Part shown: positions 53,527 to 61,745 of the stretch, piece by piece
Position numbering within the stretch: position 1 is the stretch's first letter
Layout of the letters: the number at the start of each line of letters is the position of its first letter
Origin: JAWLAT01 sp041395325
Lineage (GTDB): Bacteria; Pseudomonadota; Gammaproteobacteria; Xanthomonadales; SZUA-5
DNA length: 64,000 nt
Assembly (NCBI GenBank): GCA_041395325.1
Contig: JAWLAT010000001.1
Coordinates: 62,001-126,000 of the forward strand
Direction: 5' to 3'
Translations under genes and position numbers: made by a program
Notes under the pieces: generated by a model
Told to the model about the DNA's origin: nothing
What the model saw: the letters and a program-made list of their open reading frames with translations, nothing else
The model's database searches: none

Positions 53527-54936
53527 CTAGCGGGTCAGCAAGGACCCCAGCCAGTCAGCCAATCGGCGATAGGGCGGGTTGAGCAGACCCATGGTGTGCC
53601 AGCGGGCCTGGTGAAACACCGGCTTGAGCTTGGACAGGCTGTTGAAGCCCCAGTCGCCGTGGTAGTGGCCCATGCCGGACGGTCCGACGCCACCGAATGG
53701 CAGCCGGCTCTGGGCGATGTGGAACAGCGTGTCGTTGACGGCCACGCCGCCGGCGATGGTGCTCTGCAGGATCTTTTCGACCCGCTCGCGATTGCGGTCG
53801 AACAGATACATCGCCAGCGGTCGCTCATGTTGATTGATCGTCGTCAGGGCCTCACCCAGACTGGTGTAGCCGAGGATCGGCAGCACCGGTCCGAAGATCT
53901 CTTCGCGCATCAACGCGCAATCGGCCGGTGGGTCGAGCACTAGCGTCGGCGGGAAAATGCGACTGCTGGCCGGCAAGGACTCCCCGCTGGGATTGACCCG
54001 GAACACCCGCGCCCCCTTGGCCTCGGCTTCGTCGACCAGGCTCTGCAGGCGCGCGTGGTGGCGATCGGAGACGATCGTCGTGTAGTCGGGGGTCTGGGTC
54101 AGGGACGGGTAACGCGACTCGATTTCCTGCTGCAGCGCGCGCACGAATCCTTCGCGGCGATCATGCGGCACCAGCACATAGTCCGGCGCGATGCAGGTCT
54201 GGCCGGCATTGAGGAACTTGCCCGAGACGATGCGGGAAACCGCTTCGGCCTGCGGGAAGTCGGCCATCACCAGCGTCGGTGATTTGCCACCCAGTTCCAG
54301 CGTGACTGGCGTGAGATTGCGCGCGGCGGCTTCCATCACCCGTCGACCGATCGCCGTCGATCCGGTGAAGACCAGATGATCCAGCGGCAGGGCCGAGAAG
54401 GCGGCGGCCAGTTCCGGACCGCCGAGTGAGATCGTCACCTCATTCGGCTTGAAGCACTCCTGCACCAGATCGGCCAGCAGGTCGGCGGTGCGCGGCGTCA
54501 GTTCGGAGGGCTTGAGCATGACCCGGTTGCCGGCCGCCAGCGCCGCCGTCAGCGGCATCAGGGCCAGCTGCAGGGGATAGTTCCAAGGTGAGATCACGCC
54601 GACCACACCCAATGCCTGGGGGCGGATCTCACACCGCGCCGGCTGGAACAAGCCATCGGCAGCGACCGGACGCGGTCGCATCCAGCGCCGCAAATGGCGC
54701 AGATGATGGTCGATGTCGTGCAGCACCATCATCACTTCGGCGATCAGTGTCTCGTGCCGCGAGCGCCGCCCGAAATCCCGCGAGATGGCTTCGGCAAAGG
54801 CCTCGCTGCGTGCCTTTACAGCGCGTCGCAGCTTTCGCAGCAGACGCACCCGGTCGGCGTAGTCGAAGGGGGCCTGCAGATGCGCACCGCGCAGACTTTC
54901 GAGCGTCTGCAACAGCGCCGGCTGGAAACTGTCCAT
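53527..54936 (-). CDS. Aldehyde dehydrogenase (coniferyl-aldehyde-type)
   Basis: 469-residue NAD(P)-dependent aldehyde dehydrogenase of the short class (about 450-490 residues) that includes coniferyl aldehyde dehydrogenase. It has SPWNYPLQLALMPLTAALAA, KPSELTPRTA, FTGSTAIGR, LELGGKSPTLV (catalytic Glu) and GQTCIAPDYVLV (catalytic Cys). Near the C-terminus are EEIFGPVLPI and RLPFGGVGPSGMGHYHG. It sits where 5-formyltetrahydrofolate cyclo-ligase often follows 6S RNA in other gammaproteobacteria. Confidence 0.9.
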   Translation of the reverse strand: MDSFQPALLQTLESLRGAHLQAPFDYADRVRLLRKLRRAVKARSEAFAEAISRDFGRRSRHETLIAEVMMVLHDIDHHLRHLRRWMRPRPVAADGLFQPARCEIRPQALGVVGVISPWNYPLQLALMPLTAALAAGNRVMLKPSELTPRTADLLADLVQECFKPNEVTISLGGPELAAAFSALPLDHLVFTGSTAIGRRVMEAAARNLTPVTLELGGKSPTLVMADFPQAEAVSRIVSGKFLNAGQTCIAPDYVLVPHDRREGFVRALQQEIESRYPSLTQTPDYTTIVSDRHHARLQSLVDEAEAKGARVFRVNPSGESLPASSRIFPPTLVLDPPADCALMREEIFGPVLPILGYTSLGEALTTINQHERPLAMYLFDRNRERVEKILQSTIAGGVAVNDTLFHIAQSRLPFGGVGPSGMGHYHGDWGFNSLSKLKPVFHQARWHTMGLLNPPYRRLADWLGSLLTR

Positions 54937-55096
54937 GATCCGTCCTCACGGCGGTCGGGCCGCCTCTGCGGCGATCTTAGCGCGAATGCTCGTCGGGGCA
55001 GTTCTGCGGCGGCGACTGGCGCCGTGCCTGGTCATCGCCTCACAAGGCCGACCATCCGCTGGGCCCGGGGGCCGTGGACGGCCACCAGAAATCTGA

Positions 55097-55294
55097 GGGC
55101 CCTCCGTGGGTGCCGATGTACGTCAGACGACCTTGATCCCAGGGATCAGGTGGGAAGTCCTGATGGCCGTTAAAGGCGTTCCGCTGCGAAGCGGACCTGC
55201 TCATGCACGGCGCCTGTGACGGACTCCCCGAAGTCGTGCAATAGGGACAAGGCATTTGACGGACGTACTGTCGTGCACCCCAGAGGGCGCGGAC
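55097..55294 (-). ncRNA. ssrS: 6S RNA (ends approximate)
   Basis: The minus-strand transcript downstream of zapA folds as 6S RNA. The closing stem pairs CCCTCTGGGGTGC near 55270-55285 with GCACCCACGGAGGG near 55099-55112. A central open bubble is formed by stretches such as CTTGTCCCTATTGCACGAC on one side and GGACTTCCCACCTGATCCC on the other. The GATCCCTGGGATCAAGG hairpin lies where E. coli has CCTTGAACCAAGGGTTCAAGG. The zapA-ssrS gene order is conserved in gammaproteobacteria. The RNA would mimic an open promoter and bind sigma-70 RNA polymerase in stationary phase. Confidence 0.82.
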
Positions 55295-55349
55295 TAAGCA
55301 TAGCGCAGCGATGTTCGTCGCGACTGAACGAAAGCGTGCTGAGAAGTGC

Positions 55350-55625
55350 TCAGTCCGCCATGCGGCGGTTCAACTCGCGCAGGCGTTCGGTCAGTCCGCC
55401 GAGGGCCTCCTGCTGGCTGATCGAGTCATGCGCGATGGTCAGGGCGGTCATGACCGCCAGGCGATCCAGGCCCAGCACCTTGGCCTGACCGCGGATCTCG
55501 CGCATCTTCTCGTCGACCATCTGTGCGGCCTGCAGCAGGCCGGCGCGCTCCTCCGGTGTGCAGGCCACCAGATACTCGCGGTCGAGGATGCGCAGCGGCA
55601 CAGGGCTGCGTTGGGCGTCACTCAT
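55350..55625 (-). CDS. zapA: Cell division protein ZapA
   Basis: 91-residue protein that stabilises FtsZ filaments at the division ring. The pattern PVPLRILDREYLVACTPEER, AAQMVDEKMREIRGQAKVLG, LDRLAVMTALTIAHDSISQQ matches ZapA. Its ATG overlaps the stop of the upstream TIGR02449 gene by 4 bp, and 6S RNA follows. Confidence 0.93.
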   Translation of the reverse strand: MSDAQRSPVPLRILDREYLVACTPEERAGLLQAAQMVDEKMREIRGQAKVLGLDRLAVMTALTIAHDSISQQEALGGLTERLRELNRRMAD

Positions 55626-55846
55626 GGGGCCTGCTCCAGCGCCCGCAGACGCGTAATCATCGCTTCGACGCGGCTGCGCGCCTGTTCATTGCGGGCCAGC
55701 AGGGCCGCCTTCTCGTCACTTAGCCGTGCCTTTTCGGCACGCAGTTCGATGATCTCCTGTCGCAACAGGGTGGCCTGGCTGCGCAACTGTTCCAGACGCT
55801 GCGCGAGCGTGTCGAGTTCCTGTTGCAGACTGGCCGGTAGTGTCAT
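55622..55846 (-). CDS. TIGR02449 family coiled-coil protein
   Basis: 74-residue highly helical protein (LDTLAQRLEQLRSQATLLRQ then LRAEKARLSDEKAALLARNE and ARSRVEAMITRLRALE), the small coiled-coil family usually encoded directly before zapA. A ZapB-like role in the division apparatus is inferred from context and shape. It overlaps the neighbouring genes by 4 bp on both sides. Confidence 0.85.
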   Translation of the reverse strand: MTLPASLQQELDTLAQRLEQLRSQATLLRQEIIELRAEKARLSDEKAALLARNEQARSRVEAMITRLRALEQAP

Positions 55847-57126
55847 CTGTGCTCGCCTTCGCCGCTTGCGGTGGCATGCCCGTCGGCATTGTGGTCGGGC
55901 CGTGCCTCGCTTGGCAACCAGGCCTGCAGATCGCCACCGGAGGGCTGCTGGTAGAGACGCAGGCCGAAGCTGGGCAGGGTCGCGATCAGATGGTCGAAAA
56001 TGTCGCCCTTGATGCGCTCGTGTTCGGCCCAGTTGGTGGTGTTGGTGAAGCAGTAGATCTCCACCGGCTGCCCCTGCGGGCCGGGATCCAGCGCACGCAC
56101 CAGACGGGTCATGTCGGCACGGACCCCGGGATGGGCCTGGATATAGCGGTAGGCGTAGGCGCGAAAGGTGCCCAGGTTGGTCAGGCGGCGACCGTTCTCC
56201 GGCGCATCGGCCGACACGCCGGCATTCCACTGCGCCAGTTCTCGCTGCTTGTCGGCCAGATACGGCGCCAGCAGCGACAGCTTCTGCAGCCGCTCGATCT
56301 GATCCGGATCCAGAAAACGCACGCTGGCCAGATCGATCAGCAATGAGCGCTTGATTCGTCGACCGCCGGACTCGCTCATGCCGCGCCAGTTGCGGAAGCT
56401 GTCGCTGATCAGCCGGTGCGTCGGGATCGTGGTGATGGTCTTGTCCCAGTTCTGCACCTTGACCGTGTGCAGCGCGATGTCGATCACGTCGCCATCGGCC
56501 GATAGCTGCGGCATCTCGATCCAGTCACCCACCCGCACCATGTCATTGCTGGCGATCTGCACGCTGGCCACCAGTGACAGCAAGGTGTCCTTGAAAACCA
56601 GCAACAGCACCGCGGTCATCGCGCCCAGGCCGCTGAGCAACAGCAATGGCGAGCGCTCGATCAGCACCGAGACAATCAGTACGCCGGAGATCAGGAACAG
56701 CACGATCTTGGCCAATTGCACGTAGCTCTTGACCGGCCGGACCGACTCGCGATCCTCCGAACTCAGGTAGATCAGGTGCGATGCCGACAGCGCGGCGCTG
56801 CCAGCCATGGCCGCCAGCAGCACCATGTAGGCGGTCAGTACGTTGCGTCCGACGGTGACCAGATCGACCGGCAATCCCGGCACCAGTGGCAGTGCCAGCT
56901 GCGCCAAGGCCACCGGGACCATGTGACTGAGGTGATTGAACACCCCCTCGTTGAACAGCATGTCGTCCCAGCGCGTGCGGGTGCGAGAGGCGAGTCCACT
57001 CATCAGGCGCAATGCCCAGCGCCGTACGACGCGATCAAGCAGCCAGCAGATCAGCAGCAGGCCGGTCAGATATAGCAGGGTCAGGATCCACGGATAGCGG
57101 GCCAGCAGGTCGTTCATCCAGGCCAT
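55843..57126 (-). CDS. MscS-family mechanosensitive channel (YbdG-like)
   Basis: 427-residue membrane protein. Four to five N-terminal helices (WILTLLYLTGLLLICWLLDR, ILTAYMVLLAAMAGSAALSA, LLLLSGLGAMTAVLLLVFKD) lead to the MscS pore and beta domain (SLVASVQIASNDMVRVGDWI, then VIDIALHTVKVQNWDKTITT and IPTHRLISDSFRNWRGMSES). The C-terminal domain is like that of E. coli YbdG. The GAMTAVLLLVFKDTLLSLVAS pore helix is typical. It overlaps the TIGR02449 gene by 4 bp and so shares a transcript with zapA. Confidence 0.92.
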   Translation of the reverse strand: MAWMNDLLARYPWILTLLYLTGLLLICWLLDRVVRRWALRLMSGLASRTRTRWDDMLFNEGVFNHLSHMVPVALAQLALPLVPGLPVDLVTVGRNVLTAYMVLLAAMAGSAALSASHLIYLSSEDRESVRPVKSYVQLAKIVLFLISGVLIVSVLIERSPLLLLSGLGAMTAVLLLVFKDTLLSLVASVQIASNDMVRVGDWIEMPQLSADGDVIDIALHTVKVQNWDKTITTIPTHRLISDSFRNWRGMSESGGRRIKRSLLIDLASVRFLDPDQIERLQKLSLLAPYLADKQRELAQWNAGVSADAPENGRRLTNLGTFRAYAYRYIQAHPGVRADMTRLVRALDPGPQGQPVEIYCFTNTTNWAEHERIKGDIFDHLIATLPSFGLRLYQQPSGGDLQAWLPSEARPDHNADGHATASGEGEHR

Positions 57127-57404
57127 CGATGGGCGAACCGGTCAGCGGGGAAGTCCCGCATGGTAGCGCCTCCGCTTTGCGGTTCCCCGGGGCAGACCTG
57201 CCCGTGGCCTTGTTCCGGATCCACTTTCGGCGAACACTCAGGTCTGCGCTGGCCTGTTCATGCCGTCGCACTGGCGCCACAATGGCGGCAAGGGGTCGGC
57301 ATGACTGTTCATCCACATCAACCTGCATCGATTGGACGCAAGCCGTGGCATCGTGGCTTGCGTTTCCTTGCCGTGATTTCGTGGCCTCGGACAAGTCTGG
57401 TCCA

Positions 57405-58058
57405 ATGAGCGATTTGCAGGTCTGGTCAGTGCTGCGCTACCTGCTGGGCCTGCTGGGTTGCTTCCTGTTGTGGACCTTGGCCATTTACTGGCTGCATCGC
57501 TGGTCGCACATCCACCATCGGCTCAATCCGCTGTGGTGGATTCACCGTGCCCATCACGCCGAACCCTATCTGCGTCAGGACTCACGCCCGAGTTGGCCGC
57601 ACTGGGGGCAGTACCTGTTTTGGCTGGGCGGGGTGCGCCTGTCGCTGGACGTGATCCTGGTGATGACCCTGCCGTTGCTGCTGATCACCTGGATCTGGCC
57701 GCAATTCGGCATCCCGCTGCTGGTGTTCCATTATTTTTACGAAGTTTTTCTCAGCGAAAGCGTGCTCGACCACAACCCGCGAGTGACCGGTCGCTGGACG
57801 CACTGGTTTGCCTGGGGCGACTTCCATCTCCATCATCACGTCCACCTGCAACGCAACTTTGGTTTGTTGGTGTGCTGTTGGGACTGGCTGTTCGGGACCA
57901 GCGAGCACCCGAAGCCGGGTGCCAGTCTGGAGCGCATCAACGCGCGTCTGAAACGGTTGGCAGCGGCGCAGGCCCTGGTGAGGAATTCCACCGGCTCGGG
58001 TAGAGGCCGGCCGATCGACGCAGGAGGTCAGCATGAGTCGCCCGCACAGCCCCTTTGA
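57405..58058 (+). CDS. Sterol desaturase/fatty acid hydroxylase superfamily protein
   Basis: 217-residue membrane di-iron oxygenase. About four helices carry the His clusters YWLHRWSHIHHRLNPLWWIH, RAHHAEP and DFHLHHHVHLQRNFG, the eight-His pattern of the family. The HR(W)xH...HxxHH...HxxHH spacing is intact. The ATG at 57405 was chosen because homology begins there. Its 3' end overlaps the next gene by 26 bp. The substrate lipid is unknown. Confidence 0.85.
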   Translation: MSDLQVWSVLRYLLGLLGCFLLWTLAIYWLHRWSHIHHRLNPLWWIHRAHHAEPYLRQDSRPSWPHWGQYLFWLGGVRLSLDVILVMTLPLLLITWIWPQFGIPLLVFHYFYEVFLSESVLDHNPRVTGRWTHWFAWGDFHLHHHVHLQRNFGLLVCCWDWLFGTSEHPKPGASLERINARLKRLAAAQALVRNSTGSGRGRPIDAGGQHESPAQPL

Positions 58059-58863
58059 GGACCTGGAGCCGGTCCGCTACCGGATTCAGCCGCTGCCGGA
58101 GGCGATTGCCGTCGGCGTGGTGGTCTTCGCCGCGATCTTCTTCACCACCTACTTCATCTACGCCCGCGCGCTGGATGCGCAGAAGAGCGAGATCCGCCAG
58201 TCGCTGCTGCGAACGGCGTCGGTGGTGCGAACGCTGGTGGACCCGGCCGAGCATGCGCGCTTCAAGGCGCCCGAGGACGAGTTCACCCCCGAATACGCGG
58301 CGGCGATCGCGCCGCTGGTCGCCGCCAAGCAGGCTGACCCGCAAATCACCTATCTGTACACCGCCTTTCTCGGTGAGGACGGCAAGGTCTATTTCATCTA
58401 CGACGTGACCCCCACGCCCACCGATCCGGCGATCGAGGACACCAGTGTCGGCGTGATGGAGGAATACACCGAGGCGCTGGACAACCCCGACATCATGACC
58501 GCCCTGCGGGAACAGACGACGGTGGTTTCGGACGAGTTCTATTTCGACCAGTGGTGCAAGGACGGCTGCATCAGCGGCTATGTGCCGTTGTTCGCCGATG
58601 ACGGCAGCGAGCGCGGTCGCTTCTATGGCGTCCTGGGGTTGGACATCCAGTCGCCGGAGTACTTCCAGCGCCTGGAGCCGATCAAGCGGGCGACGGTGCG
58701 GGCCATGGTCACCGGTTTCTTCGTGGCCTTTCTCACCGCTTCGATGATCTGGTTCCTGCGCAACTTCATCCTGGTCGTCAACGAGCGTCGCTTCAAGCTC
58801 TATCGCCGCGCCAATGCGGAGTTGCAGCAGCGGGCGCAGTCCGGGTTGTACCCGCAGCCGTGA
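58033..58863 (+). CDS. Membrane sensor-like protein with periplasmic Cache-type domain
   Basis: 276-residue protein with a membrane helix near residues 25-48 (AIAVGVVVFAAIFFTTYFIY), a periplasmic region of about 165 residues and a second helix near 220-245 (VTGFFVAFLTASMIWFLRNF). The outer domain (LLRTASVVRTLVDPAEHARF, ITYLYTAFLGEDGKVYFIYD, SGYVPLFADDGSERGRFYGV LG-type) has the shape of a Cache sensor. The cytoplasmic tail is short with no kinase. It opens a run of same-strand signalling genes, so it may pass a signal to the MFS-like protein or the partner-switch module. The GGAGG before the ATG is well placed. Confidence 0.75.
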   Translation: MSRPHSPFEDLEPVRYRIQPLPEAIAVGVVVFAAIFFTTYFIYARALDAQKSEIRQSLLRTASVVRTLVDPAEHARFKAPEDEFTPEYAAAIAPLVAAKQADPQITYLYTAFLGEDGKVYFIYDVTPTPTDPAIEDTSVGVMEEYTEALDNPDIMTALREQTTVVSDEFYFDQWCKDGCISGYVPLFADDGSERGRFYGVLGLDIQSPEYFQRLEPIKRATVRAMVTGFFVAFLTASMIWFLRNFILVVNERRFKLYRRANAELQQRAQSGLYPQP

Positions 58864-58930
58864 TGCAGGCACCATTTCGGCGGCCGGTCCGGAAACGGCC
58901 TGGTTTGCGCAGCAACTGCGGGGGACGGCG

Positions 58931-60187
58931 TTGACGACACTGGTAACCAGCAAGCCGTTGACGCCAATGCAGCGCGCCCTGGCGGTGGTGCTGATTGTCG
59001 CGGCAACCTTCCTGTTGTCGGTCTCGGTGGGCATGAATGCGGTGGTCTTCCCGACCGCGCTGGAGTCCTATGGCGCCAGCAACACCGTGGTCGGTATCGT
59101 CATGGCGATCGAGTTCATCTCGGTCTTTGCGATTTCCTTCGGTCTCAGCTGGATCCTGCGCTTCATGAGTCTGCGCACCGGACTGGCGCTGTCGGCGCTG
59201 TTCCGCATGCCGCCGCTGATCCTGCTGGCCTATTTCACCGACATCTCGCCCTGGTTGCTGCTGGTTTTCGTCCACGGCGTCGGCAACTTCCTCAACCAGA
59301 TCCTGCTGCAGACCTGGATCAACAGCCTGCCCTTCCGCCGTTCGCGCGGATTTGCGATGGCACTGTTCGGCACCTCGATCTCGCTGGGCCTGGCTTGCGG
59401 TCCGGTGCTGCTGCAGTTCATCGATCAGCTCGAACCCTTTGTGGCCCGGCTGGTGCCGACCATTGATGCGACCATCGCCCAGTACATCGGTCTGCAGCGG
59501 CCAGAGGCGGTTTCGGCCCTGACTCAGACCAAGCTGCTGGTGTCGGCCCTGATCACCACGCTGGCCGCGGTGCCCACTCTGCTGGGCGGTTTCCTGATTC
59601 CGCGCTTTCGGCCCAGCTCCAGCAGTTCCATCGTCGAGTCGGTGCGGCTGGCGCCGGCCATCATGTTTGCCGTGGCAGTCAGCGGTGTGTCGATCCTGGG
59701 CGTGCAGTCCTTCATTACGCTTTACGGCATCAAGAACCAGCTCAGCATCGGCGATGCCTCGTTGCTGCTGACGGCCTTCATGCTGGGGTCGATCCTGCTG
59801 GAAATCCCGATCGCCTGGATCTCGGACTTCTTCGATCGCCGCTACGTGATGATGCTGCTGGTCCTGCTGAGTCTGGTCTGCGCCGCCTATCTGCCCATCG
59901 CGATCTACACGCCGCTGATCGCCTGGGGCCTGTTGTTCCTCTGGGGCGGCGTGATCGGTGGTCTGTTCAGCGTCTGCCTGGCGATGACGGCCGACCGCTT
60001 TACCGGTTCGCGGCTGGTGGGCGCCAACGCCGCCTTTTCGATCATGGACAACATCGGTGGCATGATCGGGATTCTGCTGATCGGTATCAGCATGGATCTG
60101 TTCGGTTCGGACGGACTGCCCTACGTGATCATGTTCGCCGGTGTGGTCTATTTCTCCTTCGCCCTGACGCGTTATCAGGTGCGATAG
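58931..60187 (+). CDS. Major facilitator superfamily protein
   Basis: 418-residue, twelve-helix MFS protein. MFS-like segments include VVGIVMAIEFISVFAISFGL, the loop LPFRRSRGFAMALFGTSISL and WISDFFDRRYVMM in the central A-like motif position. I take the TTG at 58931 (purine-rich GGGGA upstream) as the start; the ATG at 58967 is possible but trims the N-terminus to the first helix. A MITE begins exactly at its stop codon. Its location between a Cache-type membrane protein and partner-switch genes is unusual for a simple transporter. Confidence 0.8.
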   Translation: MTTLVTSKPLTPMQRALAVVLIVAATFLLSVSVGMNAVVFPTALESYGASNTVVGIVMAIEFISVFAISFGLSWILRFMSLRTGLALSALFRMPPLILLAYFTDISPWLLLVFVHGVGNFLNQILLQTWINSLPFRRSRGFAMALFGTSISLGLACGPVLLQFIDQLEPFVARLVPTIDATIAQYIGLQRPEAVSALTQTKLLVSALITTLAAVPTLLGGFLIPRFRPSSSSSIVESVRLAPAIMFAVAVSGVSILGVQSFITLYGIKNQLSIGDASLLLTAFMLGSILLEIPIAWISDFFDRRYVMMLLVLLSLVCAAYLPIAIYTPLIAWGLLFLWGGVIGGLFSVCLAMTADRFTGSRLVGANAAFSIMDNIGGMIGILLIGISMDLFGSDGLPYVIMFAGVVYFSFALTRYQVR

Positions 60188-60347
60188 TGTGGTGATCCGC
60201 AGAGACGTTGAAGATATTTCTGATGAACTTTTGCTCGGGGCAAGGCGAGAGGAGGAGGCATAGCCACGCTATGGCGACGACGAACAACGCCGCATCCGGG
60301 GAAAAGGGCGCAGAAATAGTCAAATGTGGTTGCGGAACACCACACTA
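60185..60347. mobile_element. Second MITE-like element, inserted on the MFS stop codon
   Basis: The ends GTGTGGTGATCCGCA (60187-60201) and, inverted, GTGTGGTGTTCCGCA (60331-60345) match at 14 of 15 positions, and each is flanked by TA (60185-60186 and 60346-60347). The element is about 160 bp and holds no gene. It inserted at the TA of the MFS stop codon TAG. Both the interrupted and the ancestral sequence read TAG, so the protein is unchanged. TIRs differ from those of the element at 46445, so this is another family. Confidence 0.75.
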
Positions 60348-60360
60348 GGTCTGTTTGGCA

Positions 60361-60834
60361 ATGTCTCGGCCCATCATCTCCGGACGCTATGCCCTCGGCC
60401 CCTTCCGAGACGCTTTCGGCCATTGCGGTGCTACCGCCGATCTGTTTGCCCAGGTCACGGCCAACGCCCAGGGCAGCGTCAAGCTGCCGGTCGACCTGCT
60501 CGCTGCGGCCGTGAACGAGCTGCTGGAATGGAGCTTTGCCTGCCCGGCGGTCACGGACAACGGTCATCTGCTGCTGGAAGTGATCGAAGAGGGCCAGCGC
60601 CTGCGTCTGCTGCTGTCATTGCCGGTGGATGCTGAACTGGCGGCAGAGACGACTCGCAGGCTACAGCCGGTTTCTGCAGAGCAGGCGCGGGATGCGCTGC
60701 TGGCGCTGGTCGAGCACGATCGTGCAGACGCGCAACGCTGGCTGGGCCTGCATTGGCTGCAGGCCGAGTTTGGACCGCTGCATGCCGGCGTCGAAGACGG
60801 CCGGCTGACGCTGCAACTGGAGCTGCAGCCGTGA
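60361..60834 (+). CDS. Hypothetical protein ahead of the partner-switch ATPase
   Basis: 157-residue protein I do not recognise by name. The segment LLAAAVNELLEWSFACPAV resembles the N-box of the ATPase encoded next (AYAVNELVENAVKFG), so it may be a degenerate GHKL relative that has lost nucleotide binding. The rest is helical with no membrane segment. The ATG at 60361 starts 13 bp after the MITE, so the insertion probably separates this gene from its original leader. Its stop overlaps the next start by 4 bp (GTGA). Confidence 0.65.
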   Translation: MSRPIISGRYALGPFRDAFGHCGATADLFAQVTANAQGSVKLPVDLLAAAVNELLEWSFACPAVTDNGHLLLEVIEEGQRLRLLLSLPVDAELAAETTRRLQPVSAEQARDALLALVEHDRADAQRWLGLHWLQAEFGPLHAGVEDGRLTLQLELQP

Positions 60835-61379
60835 GCGCCATCGGTGACTGGAACGAGCAGGCCTGTGTCGACCCGATGTTGTCGATTGCCATTCATGAGG
60901 GCTGGTCTCGCCGCTGGTCCCATGCCGGACGACTGGCCGACTATGTGGCGACCTATTTCGCCACCTATCTGCGCGACGTCGGTGCCCGCATGCAGGCTGA
61001 AGGTGGGGCTTTCCTCGCCTACGCGGTGAATGAATTGGTGGAGAATGCGGTCAAGTTCGGTCATGGCGGCCAGATCGAGATCAGCGCCAATGTGGTGGGT
61101 GACGAACTGGTTCTGCATGTCGCCAGTGGCGCGCCATCAGACACGGCCAGCCGCTATTTGCGCGTGGTCGAGGAGATTGCGGCAGGCGATCCGTTGCTGC
61201 TGTTCATGGAGCGGGTCGAACGCAATGCTTCTGAAGGTCCGTCCTCTGGCTCCGGCCTGGGGCTGCTGACGATGATGACCGACTATGGCGCCCGCCTGGG
61301 CTGGCGTTTCGAGGGTCTGGACGAGGAATTCTGCCGCGTCCAGACGATGGCCCGCTGGCCCCTGGCTGACAGTACATGA
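60831..61379 (+). CDS. GHKL ATPase, slr1658-like partner-switch regulator
   Basis: 182-residue anti-sigma-type ATPase. N-box AYAVNELVENAVKFG near residue 62 and G-box SSGSGLGLLTMMTDYGARLG near 145 are intact. It resembles the cyanobacterial Slr1658-type regulators that pair with a Slr1659-type STAS-like protein, which is encoded immediately downstream. The start is GTG at 60831, overlapping the preceding stop. It would bind, and perhaps phosphorylate, the STAS-like partner. Confidence 0.78.
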   Translation: MSAIGDWNEQACVDPMLSIAIHEGWSRRWSHAGRLADYVATYFATYLRDVGARMQAEGGAFLAYAVNELVENAVKFGHGGQIEISANVVGDELVLHVASGAPSDTASRYLRVVEEIAAGDPLLLFMERVERNASEGPSSGSGLGLLTMMTDYGARLGWRFEGLDEEFCRVQTMARWPLADST

Positions 61380-61395
61380 CGTTTGAGGAAAGACG

Positions 61396-61743
61396 ATGGA
61401 AGTGAAGAGTGCCGATTACCGCGTGGTAGCCGACGAGGGCGCCAATACCGTCTCGCTGGAAGGCACCTTGCGTCTGAACGGTGCCGATGAATATCAGCCC
61501 ATTCAGCAGTTGCTGGACGAGGTGCTGGCACGCGCCAGTGGTGGCGAATGCTGCTGGGATCTGCGTGAACTGCAGTTTCTCAACAGTTCGGGCATCAACA
61601 TGCTTTACCAGCTGGTGATCAAGGCACGACGCATGGGCGATGTCCGGATGCGGGTCATCGGCAGCAAGGAGGTCGCCTGGCAGAGCAAGTCGCTGGCCAA
61701 CATGACCCGTTTCATGCCCGGGCTGGAACTGGTGCTCGAGTAA
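61396..61743 (+). CDS. STAS-like slr1659-type regulator
   Basis: 115-residue protein of the STAS-like class. The antagonist pattern is visible in VSLEGTLRLNGADEYQPIQQ, then CCWDLRELQFLNSSGINMLY with the conserved Ser-Ser-Gly where anti-sigma antagonists are phosphorylated. VRMRVIGSKEVAWQSKSLAN follows. The neighbouring ATPase is the likely partner. A GAGGAAAG Shine-Dalgarno lies ahead of the ATG. Confidence 0.82.
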   Translation: MEVKSADYRVVADEGANTVSLEGTLRLNGADEYQPIQQLLDEVLARASGGECCWDLRELQFLNSSGINMLYQLVIKARRMGDVRMRVIGSKEVAWQSKSLANMTRFMPGLELVLE

Positions 61744-61745
61744 TC

